NCBI GenBank assembly: GCA_014297435.1
Contig: JACOQA010000003.1
Span: 1-64,000, forward strand
Direction of reading: 5' to 3'
Source of the DNA: Candidatus Nanohaloarchaea archaeon
GTDB taxonomy: Archaea > Nanohalarchaeota > Nanosalinia > Nanosalinales > Nanosalinaceae
DNA: 64,000 nucleotides
A program made the position numbers and the translations under genes. Shown here piece after piece: positions 8,769-16,611 of the stretch (position 1 is the first letter of the stretch; each line of letters opens with the position of its first letter). The notes under the pieces are model-generated. The model was not told where the DNA came from. It worked only from the letters and a program-made list of their open reading frames with translations, and ran no database searches.

Positions 8769-8834
8769 AAAATATACTTAATAACTATATCGCCATCTAT
8801 CACCATGAATTATAATTCTATACATTCAAATTAA
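8769..8834 (+). promoter_or_regulatory. TATA box and nine-codon upstream ORF
   Basis: AAAATATACTTA (about 8769-8780) is a good archaeal TATA element. The base 25 downstream of it falls at an ATG (8805) opening a nine-codon frame that ends in TAA at 8832-8834, three bases before the ATG of the 8838 gene and in the same frame. A leaderless transcript would therefore start on this mini-ORF. Confidence 0.4.
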
Positions 8835-8837
8835 TTT

Positions 8838-9815
8838 ATGGCGTCTAAACAGTTCATGGATCTTGATTCAGATCCTGTAAACGAATTCTGGAACTTTATA
8901 GCAGAAAGACAGTCCATATGGCACAAACGAGTAATAGAACAACAGGACTACCCCTGGACCGATAATGAAATACTCAAAAATTACAGATTTACCAACGTCT
9001 ACCGAGAATTGGACCCAGGAACCCAGTACGCTATACAGAACATAATGATTAGAGATGAATCTAGAAAAGACAGAACATTCAACATCATGATATACCGCTT
9101 GCTCGGTAGAAAGGAAACTCACGAACGACTAGACTTCCGGAGTTCGGAGGATTTTGATCCTGAAGGCTTCGAGAGAGTATTGAAGAAACGGCGCGAGTCA
9201 GGAAAGCCTGTTTTTACCGGGGCTTACATGGTAAGCGGTTACAGCCAGTTTGATTCATCCGACAAAGTCGAAAATATTTCGGAGATCTTTAAAAGAATCT
9301 CCCAAGATTTCGATGAGACGTTTGAGACAATTGATTCCGCGCAAAGCCCCCAAGAAGTCTACAACATAATTAATTCGCTTCCAGGCTTCGGCAACTTCCT
9401 TTCCTACCAGGTATTAGTCGACCTACTTTACGATCTAGGCGAAGAACCTTCAGTCATAGAGTTCAACCATAACGAGTGGGCTAAGCCCGGACCGGGTGCG
9501 AAGAAAGGTCTCAAAGTTCTCGCAGAGAATCCGGGACCTGATGAACGTTTGGAGATTATGAGATGGCTTACAGAGAACCAAGAGTCCGAGTTTAGAGATA
9601 GAGGGATCGATTTCAACTACCTAAAAGATACCGAAGGACGTAGAAGGTTGCTTTCGCTGGCTGATATCCAGAACTGTCTCTGTGAGTTCTACAAGTTCCA
9701 CAAGATCAAGAACGACAAGGGACGGGCGAGAAGGAAGTTCAGGTCTTCCAACTCCAGAGGCAACTCCAACCTGAGAAAGATCTACAAAGAGGCGCCTAAA
9801 ATAAGTCTGAAATAG
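8838..9815 (+). CDS. 5-hmdU DNA kinase / glutamyl-putrescinyl thymine pyrophosphorylase family protein
   Basis: 325 residues with the signature of the helical family predicted to act on 5-hydroxymethyluracil in DNA, known mainly from phages with hypermodified thymine. Seen here: FWNFIAERQSIWHKR, PWTDNEILKNYRFTNVYREL, YMVSGYS, LPGFGNFLSYQVLVDLL and the conserved EWAKPGPGAKKGL. Family members are thought to activate hydroxymethyluracil bases for later substitution by amines or amino acids. No partner enzymes (hydroxymethylase, transferase) lie next to it; the neighbour is a glycine-zipper peptide. The basic C terminus (ARRKFRSSNSR) would suit DNA binding. Family assignment strong; a role in this cell is inference. 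Confidence 0.85.
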   Translation: MASKQFMDLDSDPVNEFWNFIAERQSIWHKRVIEQQDYPWTDNEILKNYRFTNVYRELDPGTQYAIQNIMIRDESRKDRTFNIMIYRLLGRKETHERLDFRSSEDFDPEGFERVLKKRRESGKPVFTGAYMVSGYSQFDSSDKVENISEIFKRISQDFDETFETIDSAQSPQEVYNIINSLPGFGNFLSYQVLVDLLYDLGEEPSVIEFNHNEWAKPGPGAKKGLKVLAENPGPDERLEIMRWLTENQESEFRDRGIDFNYLKDTEGRRRLLSLADIQNCLCEFYKFHKIKNDKGRARRKFRSSNSRGNSNLRKIYKEAPKISLK

Positions 9816-9863
9816 GTACCTGATCCGTCCAGTTGTCCCGAGTCCTGTTGAGATTAAAAAACT

Positions 9864-9880
9864 AGAACTCTTAGAGTTCT
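9864..9880. promoter_or_regulatory. Inverted repeat at transporter start, likely operator
   Basis: AGAACTC-tta-GAGTTCT is a perfect 7+3+7 inverted repeat ending three bases before the transporter ATG (9884). A TATA-like GATTAAAAAAC lies at 9852-9862, so the repeat covers the expected transcription start, where a repressor would bind. Confidence 0.5.
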
Positions 9881-9883
9881 TTC

Positions 9884-10660
9884 ATGGAGATGAAGCCCAC
9901 CCGTGACGTCCTGGAATCTATGATAGATAAAGGAAAGCACGAGCTGAATAGAGGTGGCGACGGACTCTTCCTATCAGGGCTTTCTGCCGGACTCGATATA
10001 GGTTTCGGTCCATTACTGATGGCTGTTATACTGACCCTTTCAACCGGTAGCTACAGCGACCTAGGAACAGAGCTGTTGCTCGCAAGCGCCTACTCGGTAG
10101 GTTTCATCTTCGTAATCCTCGGCCGATCTGAACTCTTCACAGAACATACTACATTAGCGGTGATGCCGGTTCTCGATGGTCAAGCGTCTATGAAGAAGCT
10201 CGGACGTCTCTAGAGCATCGTCTATGCAGGAAACATTCTGGGAGGTATATTCTTCGCAGGACTCGCAGTACTTCTCATGCCAGGACTTGAAGTTATAACA
10301 CCCGCCGCATTTGAGACTATCACATCCAAAATGGTGAGCCATGAACCCCTATGGCTACTTTTCGCTTCAGTTTTTGCAGGCTGGCTAATGGGACTTTTGG
10401 CATGGCTGATAAGCGCGGCGCAGGAAACTTTAAGCCGGATAGTCATTATCCTCTTGGTTACTGCCACTATAGGTATACTACACCTCCCACACTCCATAGC
10501 TGGTAACGTCGAAGTACTTTTCGGACTGTTCGCCTCATCCAGTATCTCAGTAGTTGACTACCTTTCCTTCCTTGCTCTGGCGACTGTAGGCAATGCATTC
10601 GGAGGAGCCATATTCGTAGGATTAATGAAGTACAGCCATGTAGTCCGTGGCGCCAGGTAG
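9884..10660 (+). pseudogene. Formate/nitrite transporter (FNT) family, interrupted by one TAG
   Basis: A continuous 258-codon frame, normal for the pentameric FNT channel family, carries a single in-frame TAG at 10211-10213. The first part (residues 1-109) has GGDGLFLSGLSAGLDIGFGP and the conserved SELFTEHTTLAVMP. After the TAG the same frame continues SIVYAGNILGGIFFAGL and ends normally at TAG 10658-10660. The stop falls where relatives have tryptophan in a RLWxxVYxGN-type motif, so a TGG-to-TAG change explains it. The product would move formate, nitrite or a similar small anion. It could be a recent nonsense mutation, an assembly error or readthrough. Confidence 0.85.
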
Positions 10661-10740
10661 GCTTAAATCACTCCAAAAGATTCAAAGCTGAAGCCACCCA
10701 AAGAGACTTTATAAACGCTTTTTAGGCAGTATAAACTAGA

Positions 10741-11220
10741 ATGGATGTCTCCCTGCGCCGAGGAAAATGCAGTATCGATGAAGAAGAGATATCTATAGAT
10801 TCAAGTATCGACCGTTACATGAGGAATATACTTAGGTCGTGGCACGGACCTGTATGGAGTCTCATCCTCGCGGTCTACGTCCTGCCCGAACTTTTCTTAG
10901 GCTTCAACTCTGGAGTCGAGGAGGCTCTCTTTGCGCTCCTCGAGGTTTCAGTCTCGTTCCTCATCTTCATTTTGGGAATGTACATATTACGGTTCAGGCA
11001 GTTCTCCAGATCGAAGAAGTACCTAATCAAGAAGGAAGATGTAAACAGGATCAGCTCCAAGGTCGCTTTGAACTCAGAGACATGGTTTGTCAGAGAGATG
11101 TTCGAGATCCACTACACCGAAGATGGAAAAGACAAAAGCGTGACCATCATGCCTCTGAAAGGCGAAAAAGAAAAGCTCTCAGAAGCTTTAAACCGGATGG
11201 AATATCCTCTGGAAGACTAA
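10741..11220 (+). CDS. Two-helix membrane protein with PH-like C-terminal domain
   Basis: 159 residues. Two membrane segments (about residues 37-55 and 66-88) are followed by a domain beginning RQFSRSKKYLIKKEDVNRIS that resembles bacterial/archaeal PH-like membrane proteins by pattern only. A TATA box CTTTATAAACG lies about 30 bases upstream. Function unknown. Convergent with the secreted acidic protein at 11249. Confidence 0.65.
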   Translation: MDVSLRRGKCSIDEEEISIDSSIDRYMRNILRSWHGPVWSLILAVYVLPELFLGFNSGVEEALFALLEVSVSFLIFILGMYILRFRQFSRSKKYLIKKEDVNRISSKVALNSETWFVREMFEIHYTEDGKDKSVTIMPLKGEKEKLSEALNRMEYPLED

Positions 11221-11248
11221 GTATCTAAAATAAAAAAATAAAGGGAAT

Positions 11249-12142
11249 TTAGCGGTTGATCTTCGCGACGAAGATTACTTCGGCGTGGTTATTGTCCTCA
11301 TCGGGTGTAACCGTAACTGTTCCATCAGAAAGCTCGTTCTCTCCGTAGGAACTGACCTGTCTGTTGAACGGGTCACCGCCGTCAGGTCTATCATCCCAGT
11401 ACTCGGTTACGCCTACAAATTCGACCTGTTCCGAGTCTTCACCTGAAACAGTCAAATTGCTGTATGTGTAGGTTCCGAACGGAAGATTATGGTACTCAGC
11501 GCATTCTGCATCGAGCATTCCATCACCTTCACGATACTCATCAGAAGTACCGATAAGATCGGCAACCTGATTCAAAGGCGTATCGAACCTGACCGGGTTA
11601 GAATCATCGTACTCCGAAACACCTTCGGAAATGTTAGTGTCGACAGAGAGCTCTACGTTGACTGATTCTCCTGTGATTACTTGATCTCTTTGGTTCAAAA
11701 GCACTGTACATACTTTGATGTCGCCGTGGTCGTTGATCGTGTCGTAGTTCAGGACATGGTCTCTCGGGTTCGGGTAAGAGATCCAGTTCTCTCCGACCGC
11801 TTCAGGTTCCGGTGCAGGTGTGACGTGTCTCTCTTCTATCTCTTCTTCAGACTGGTCTGTGTCTTCGGTTTCGTTGTCTCCATCATACTCTTCCGAGTTA
11901 CATGGACTGTCAACCCCTATGACACAGACTCCTGCTTCAGACTCGTTTTCGGGTTCCTCTTCTTCGGAGTCGTCGAAGAAGTCATCGTTCCAGAATTCTC
12001 CATCGTCCCAGAAATCGTCGTCTTCGGAATCAACCTGGTTCGATGAATCAAAATCACTGAAGTTGGAATCGAAGTTAATGAATGCAGAACTTGATGCAAT
12101 TAGACCTATTGTTGTAAGAGCCAATAATAGTTGTTTCTTCAA
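11249..12142 (-). CDS. Secreted acidic protein, paralogous leader with next gene
   Basis: 297 residues from a TTG start fixed by a strong GGAGGTG eight bases upstream. A signal peptide (MKKQLLLALTTIGLIASSSA) leads into a run of alternating acidic and aromatic residues (DDFWDDGEFWNDDFFDDSEE). A CVIGVDSPC pair follows, then a C-terminal beta-rich domain of about 150 residues that may form an Ig-like fold. No family recognised. The acidic-aromatic segment after the signal is shared with the protein at 12332. Likely secreted to the surface. Confidence 0.72.
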   Translation of the reverse strand: MKKQLLLALTTIGLIASSSAFINFDSNFSDFDSSNQVDSEDDDFWDDGEFWNDDFFDDSEEEEPENESEAGVCVIGVDSPCNSEEYDGDNETEDTDQSEEEIEERHVTPAPEPEAVGENWISYPNPRDHVLNYDTINDHGDIKVCTVLLNQRDQVITGESVNVELSVDTNISEGVSEYDDSNPVRFDTPLNQVADLIGTSDEYREGDGMLDAECAEYHNLPFGTYTYSNLTVSGEDSEQVEFVGVTEYWDDRPDGGDPFNRQVSSYGENELSDGTVTVTPDEDNNHAEVIFVAKINR

Positions 12143-12331
12143 AGTTTTTCACCTCCATTTGAACTTTTATAGGATTTTGGGGAAAGTACAATAAGTTCTG
12201 AAGCTTCCAGTGTTTAAACCGATTCTTTCAGAACCTAGATTCTCTCAAAAAACAAGGTTGAGAATTAAAACAAGCTTTGTATCCAGTAGAAGAAAATTTA
12301 AAGAAGGAAAGCCGGCATAAAACCAGCTCGA

Positions 12332-12763
12332 TTACTTTTCATCCTTATCTTCGTAATCGTCTTCCTTGCCCTCATTCTCATCCTCGTAGTCCTTCTCGTA
12401 GCTCTCTTCGTGTTTCTCATCTTCGTAGTCGTGTCCATCTTTACTGTAATCGGATTTCCTGTCAGAATCACTTTCATGTTTCTCAGATTTGTCGTAATCG
12501 CTGTCACTTGATTCCTTGTGGTACTCCTTGGAATCAGATTCCGAGTCTTTGTCGTAGCTGGAATAGCTGTAACTTGAGGACTTCTCATACTCTCCTTTAT
12601 CACTGGAGCTGTACCAGTTATCATCGAAGAAGTCATCTTCGAAGAAATCTCCCTCAAAGTCGCCATCAAAGAAGTCTCCCTCGAAATCGAAGTCTTTGGT
12701 CGATGCTGCGACAGTTCCTACCATGCCTACTGCGATAAGACCTATCAGTATCTTTCTTTTCAA
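12332..12763 (-). CDS. Secreted hyperacidic Asp/Ser/Tyr-rich low-complexity protein
   Basis: About 143 residues. The TTG at 12763 is preferred over the GTG at 12772 because GAGGAGGTG then lies at proper spacing, exactly as in the neighbour at 12142. Signal peptide MKRKILIGLIAVGMVGTVAA is followed by repeats of the type GDFFDGDFEGDFFEDDFFDD, then a Ser/Tyr/Lys/Asp-rich low-complexity tail with no globular domain. The composition could bind cations or form a matrix; no family is recognised. It is cotranscribable with the gene at 11249 (gap about 190 bases). Confidence 0.7.
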   Translation of the reverse strand: MKRKILIGLIAVGMVGTVAASTKDFDFEGDFFDGDFEGDFFEDDFFDDNWYSSSDKGEYEKSSSYSYSSYDKDSESDSKEYHKESSDSDYDKSEKHESDSDRKSDYSKDGHDYEDEKHEESYEKDYEDENEGKEDDYEDKDEK

Positions 12764-12962
12764 ATTGTTCACCTCCTCTATTTCCGGTTTTCCCGGCTCT
12801 ACTTCAGGTTTTGGTCAAAGTGGAGAACATGACGAGAAGGTGCTGCCTTACTTAAACGGTTTGTTTTAGGTCTTTAGAACCCTTAAACTCTGAAGAAAGG
12901 AAGAACAGAGAATCATTCTATTGAAAACAACCTATTTGAATGAAACTGGAAAACGCTTAGTC

Positions 12963-13640
12963 ATGAAACGTAAAATCGTAGCAGGCTTTATCGCAATATT
13001 ATGTTTGATAGCGCTTCCAGCTTTCCTTGAGCACTACTTGGCTTTGATGACAGGCAGAGTCAAAAACCTGGTAATAATACAGAGGCGCTGGGATCTAGTT
13101 GCTTTGAGCATAATAGGCTTTTTACTGTTCCTAATACCTTTAAGGTACAGACATAAAACCGACTGGAGCTCTTTCGGGATTTACACCGCATTTATAGTAT
13201 CTCTGTTTGTCGAAATGTATGGGATTCCCTTAACGCTCTACCTTACCTCTGGTCTGGGATCTACAACTCAGACGCCGGCATACATCTTCGAGTTCACAGC
13301 GCTTGGAATCTACTTCGGCCTAAACCTCTGGATGCTTATAGGACTTGGTATAACAGCCTTAGGAGCATTTATAGTTTCGATAGGATGGTACCAGCTCTAC
13401 ACAAGCGAAGAGAAACTCGTAACTTCAGGAGTTTACGCTTATTCTAGACATCCACAGTACATAGGTATTTCACTTATCGTTATAGGCTGGTTTATAGGCT
13501 GGCCTACACTTCTGACAACCCTGATGCTTCCGATACTACTGTTCGTTTATTATAGAGCAGCTTTGAAGGAAGAGGAAGAAGTCAAAAAGGAGGTAGAGGG
13601 CTATGAAGAGTACATGAATGAAGTTCCAAGATTCATCTAA
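12963..13640 (+). CDS. ICMT/PEMT-type membrane methyltransferase
   Basis: About 225 residues from the ATG at 12963; a TTG at 12921 in the same frame is possible. Five or so membrane helices precede the C-terminal signature YSRHPQYIGISLIVIG and KEEEEVKKEVEGYEEYMNEV. This is the SAM-binding pattern of isoprenylcysteine carboxyl methyltransferase and phospholipid N-methyltransferase relatives. It probably methylates a lipid or prenylated substrate in the membrane; which one cannot be told. Convergent with the channel-like gene at 13662. Confidence 0.82.
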   Translation: MKRKIVAGFIAILCLIALPAFLEHYLALMTGRVKNLVIIQRRWDLVALSIIGFLLFLIPLRYRHKTDWSSFGIYTAFIVSLFVEMYGIPLTLYLTSGLGSTTQTPAYIFEFTALGIYFGLNLWMLIGLGITALGAFIVSIGWYQLYTSEEKLVTSGVYAYSRHPQYIGISLIVIGWFIGWPTLLTTLMLPILLFVYYRAALKEEEEVKKEVEGYEEYMNEVPRFI

Positions 13641-13661
13641 GAATGAAAGAAAAAGGATTTT

Positions 13662-14387
13662 TTAGGATCCGGAAGTCCTTTCTCTTGCTTTGGAGCTCCA
13701 TCTCTCAATGTTCTCCGAGATGTAGTCCTTCGAACCCCAACCGAACCCTATGCCTAAAGCAAGCGCAATTCCGAGCGCCACGCCCCATGAAACTGCTCTG
13801 CCGAAGATGTAGAGAATTGTCACATCTACCGCCATAGTGTCGAGCCCTATCACTATCGCTGTGAAGTAGAGGAAGACTCTCACACCATCGGCGATAAACT
13901 CTGTATAACCAGTTCTTGTAGCGGTATCAGTTCTTTCGATTGCATCCCCTATCCAGTCAGCTAGGACAAAACCTAGGACGATAACCAGTACTCCTCCTAT
14001 AAATGCTGGGAGGTAAGTGAGCGCTACCGAGATCCACTGGGAAAGTAGTGGGATCGCCAACAAGTTTGCGGCGGCGAGGAAAGCCAAGCCGTAAATGAAC
14101 CATTTTACGAGTTTGCCGAAGAATCCGGCAACAGATGCTTCTGTACCGCCCATCTTATCACCTAATGGTGTCCCTAGAAGCTGTCTGTCCAGCTGGAATC
14201 GATCAACCATCTGTCTTACTATTCCTCCAACAAATCTTCCTACAACCCATCCGATTACAAGGATGATAAGTGCTCCAATAAGCTCGGGCAGGAAGCCTAA
14301 AGTCGTTGATACCGGTTCCTGTAACCAGGTCGGCAAGTCAGTTTCAAGACCGGCTCCCTGCTGCGCGACAAGATTTCTTAGAGCCAT
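13662..14387 (-). CDS. Mechanosensitive-channel-related membrane protein (conserved TM-helix repeat)
   Basis: 241 residues with about five helices. Two repeat units of the conserved TM-helix type are visible: FLPELIGALIILVIGWVVGR and YLPAFIGGVLVIVLGFVLAD, each followed by an amphipathic segment. A final glycine/alanine helix (ALGIALALGIGFGWGSKDY) resembles the pore-lining TM3 of MscS. The MscS beta domain is absent, so it may be a short osmotic channel or a scaffold. ATG start. Confidence 0.78.
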   Translation of the reverse strand: MALRNLVAQQGAGLETDLPTWLQEPVSTTLGFLPELIGALIILVIGWVVGRFVGGIVRQMVDRFQLDRQLLGTPLGDKMGGTEASVAGFFGKLVKWFIYGLAFLAAANLLAIPLLSQWISVALTYLPAFIGGVLVIVLGFVLADWIGDAIERTDTATRTGYTEFIADGVRVFLYFTAIVIGLDTMAVDVTILYIFGRAVSWGVALGIALALGIGFGWGSKDYISENIERWSSKARERTSGS

Positions 14388-14517
14388 GGATCGATCTTCA
14401 CCTCAAGCAAACCCTAGCTGATTACTTGTTAAAACCAAAACCATTCTAGAACACCAGTTTTCTACCACAGATCTGTTTTTAGCAACCATATGAGTAACGC
14501 TTAGAGGAGGTGGAAAA

Positions 14518-14778
14518 ATGGAACCAATAAAAATCGTGACCGAAGATCATTATCACCACATAATATTTAATGACCCTGATAAATTCGATACGATTAGAAC
14601 ACCCAAATGGGCAGATAACGCCTCCGACTCAGTTATAGAAGGAAGCGAAGTAAGAACCGGAAAGATGAAAGGAAGTGACGAATGGCAGACCGAGTCAGTA
14701 CTTGTTCCGAAAGATAAAGTGGACCAAGATAAGGCGGTCAATTTAGCAAAACAGATAGTTGAGAAGATTGAAAGTTGA
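14518..14778 (+). CDS. Small acidic protein of unknown function
   Basis: 86 residues with an excellent GGAGGTGG six bases before the ATG. The sequence starts MEPIKIVTEDHYHHIIFNDP and looks globular with a C-terminal helix; no family recognised. Its TGA stop (14776-14778) abuts the 3' end of the oppositely oriented tRNA-Ser with no spacer. Confidence 0.68.
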   Translation: MEPIKIVTEDHYHHIIFNDPDKFDTIRTPKWADNASDSVIEGSEVRTGKMKGSDEWQTESVLVPKDKVDQDKAVNLAKQIVEKIES

Positions 14779-14867
14779 CGCCGGCGCTCGGATTTGAACC
14801 GAGGAGGCCGCGTATGGGCCAGCAGATCTCGAATCTGCCGCGTTCAACCAGACTCTGCCACGCCGGC
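14779..14867 (-). tRNA. tRNA-Ser(CGA)
   Basis: 89 nt class II tRNA. Acceptor GCCGGCG/CGCCGGC, anticodon stem GCAGA/TCTGC with loop TTCGAGA (anticodon CGA), a long variable arm, T arm CTCGG-TTCAAAT-CCGAG, discriminator G. No intron. Confidence 0.96.
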
Positions 14868-14930
14868 AAACCTCTATAAAATGAAACTCAGGGAAAGCTT
14901 ATAATCATTCATCTCGGCCTTTCTTGTTGA

Positions 14931-15581
14931 ATGGGTTACGACGCAGTTATTTTCGACAAGGACGGAGTCCTTCTTGACTCAGGCGACTTCAAATGGGCTG
15001 ACAAGATCCGTGTTAAAACAGCAGAAGAACACGGCAAAGATATCTCTCTCGAACAGGCCCGAAAGCTTGTGAAGATAGACTCAATGAAACAGCTCGACCG
15101 TTTTACCAAGAAGACCGGTTTGAATACTGATGAGATAATCGAGATGGAGAGCAGGATCGCCGAGAGAAAGATAGAGATGATGAAGACAGGCGAGATCGGA
15201 CTCTGCAGACATGCAAAAAACGTTCTTGAATCTTTGAATCAAAAGAAAGCTGTGGCGTCAAACGCACCGAGAAAAGCAACAAAATTTACACTCGAACATT
15301 TTAGTATCGGAAACTATTTCAGCCATATTGAATCGCCTAGACTTTCCAGTCTTGACAACTACGTCTCTAAGAAGAAGCCTAGTCCGGTAATGATTAGAAA
15401 AACGATCAAAGAACTAGAAGCCGACAACCCGGTAATGGTAGGAGACTCCGAGGACGATATTGAAGCAGCGGAGAACGCAGGAATAGATTCTATACACGTC
15501 GACTACAACGGTTACTCAGATACAAATCCAACGTACGAGGCTGAGGAACTCGATGAAGTTGTAGATATAATCAAGTCCTGA
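14931..15581 (+). CDS. HAD-superfamily phosphatase (phosphoglycolate phosphatase/phosphoglucomutase-like)
   Basis: 216 residues. HAD motif I is IFDKDGVLLDS (residues 6-16), motif II is ASNAPRKA, motif III lysine is in KKKPSPVMI, and motif IV is VMVGDSEDDIEAAENAG. A helical cap sits between motifs I and II, as in phosphoglycolate phosphatase and beta-phosphoglucomutase. Substrate unknown. ATG start just after a TATA-like element; followed by ncsA after 28 bases. Confidence 0.9.
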   Translation: MGYDAVIFDKDGVLLDSGDFKWADKIRVKTAEEHGKDISLEQARKLVKIDSMKQLDRFTKKTGLNTDEIIEMESRIAERKIEMMKTGEIGLCRHAKNVLESLNQKKAVASNAPRKATKFTLEHFSIGNYFSHIESPRLSSLDNYVSKKKPSPVMIRKTIKELEADNPVMVGDSEDDIEAAENAGIDSIHVDYNGYSDTNPTYEAEELDEVVDIIKS

Positions 15582-15609
15582 CTTAAAACTTCAGCAGAAT
15601 CACTTCATT

Positions 15610-16554
15610 ATGACCGAAGAGCAAACCTGTGCAAAGTGTGACAGAGACACTGTAATCTTCCGTGAGTATGAGGGAAGAGGGCTTTGCGAGGAGCATTTTT
15701 CTATTGATGTCAACAAGAAGATCAAGAGAACTATCAGAAAGAATGATATGGTCAAGTCCGGCGACACTATTGCCGTTGGACTTTCTGGCGGGAAAGACTC
15801 TGCAGTCATGCTTCAACAACTCGTAGAAATTTTTGGCGACCGTCCTGACATCGAGATCGTTGCTGTAGCAGTACATGAAGGTATTGATCCTTACAGGAAC
15901 GAGTCAATTTCAGCTGCGGAGGAGATGTGCGAGAAAATGGACGTGGAGCTTGAGATCGGACGTTACGAGGATTACTACGACTTGAGGATGGAGAATGTTG
16001 TCGACAGACTCGAGAAGTCGAATTGTACTTACTGCGGTATTATGCGCCGTGATCTTTTGAACAAGCTTTCCCGAGAGGTTGGTGCGGATAAGATCGCGAT
16101 TGGACACAACCTGGATGACGAGGCCCAGGCGATCATGATGAATCATGTGAAGGGCGATATGAAGCGACTTGCCCGTATTTCAGGTTCCGATCCTGTCGAC
16201 CATGACAAGTTTGTTGAACGTATCAAACCGTTGAAGGATTTAATGGAAAGAGAGATCGCTCTGTATTCTAAGTTACATGATCTTGGTGTTATCGATCGTT
16301 GTCCTCACGTAGAAGAAGGTTCTCTAAGACCTATCATGAAGAGTTTCTTGAACCGTTTAGAGTCGGAGATGCCGGGGATCAAGCACTCTATCGTTTCTCA
16401 AGGAAGGGAACTTTCCGATATTGTCAACGAAAATAAGGACTTTGACTCCGAGGAGAATCAGTTGAGAGAGTGTGAACGTTGTGGTGAGCCCTGTTCTTCG
16501 AAAGTCTGTCGTAAGTGTCAGTTGTTGGAGGAAGTCGAGAAAGCAAAGGAGTAG
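15610..16554 (+). CDS. ncsA: tRNA 2-thiolation adenylyltransferase NcsA (Ncs6/TtcA family)
   Basis: 314 residues. PP-loop ATP pyrophosphatase that adenylates U34 of Lys/Glu/Gln tRNAs before sulfur transfer. An N-terminal zinc site (CAKCD...C-x2-H), the PP-loop VGLSGGKDSA near residue 58, the catalytic CTYC around residue 140, GHNLDDEAQ, and a C-terminal zinc ribbon (CERCGEPCSSKVCRKC) are all present. Full length and intact. A SAMP/ThiS-type sulfur carrier would be its partner but is not in the window; ThiI at 26706 is the other tRNA thiolation enzyme seen. Confidence 0.93.
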   Translation: MTEEQTCAKCDRDTVIFREYEGRGLCEEHFSIDVNKKIKRTIRKNDMVKSGDTIAVGLSGGKDSAVMLQQLVEIFGDRPDIEIVAVAVHEGIDPYRNESISAAEEMCEKMDVELEIGRYEDYYDLRMENVVDRLEKSNCTYCGIMRRDLLNKLSREVGADKIAIGHNLDDEAQAIMMNHVKGDMKRLARISGSDPVDHDKFVERIKPLKDLMEREIALYSKLHDLGVIDRCPHVEEGSLRPIMKSFLNRLESEMPGIKHSIVSQGRELSDIVNENKDFDSEENQLRECERCGEPCSSKVCRKCQLLEEVEKAKE

Positions 16555-16611
16555 TAGGACAGTTTTGTTTCTCCGAACCGAATAAAAACCTCCGAAGTAA
16601 TACATCGTAAT

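Noticed and set aside
8007-10660. Integrated element bounded by tRNA-Pro attachment sites
   Set aside because: No integrase and no second copy of the tRNA 3' end was found by eye.
12277-12738. Arg/Ser/His-rich frames opposite the acidic secreted gene
   Set aside because: Mirror of the Asp/Glu/Ser codon repeats on the coding strand.
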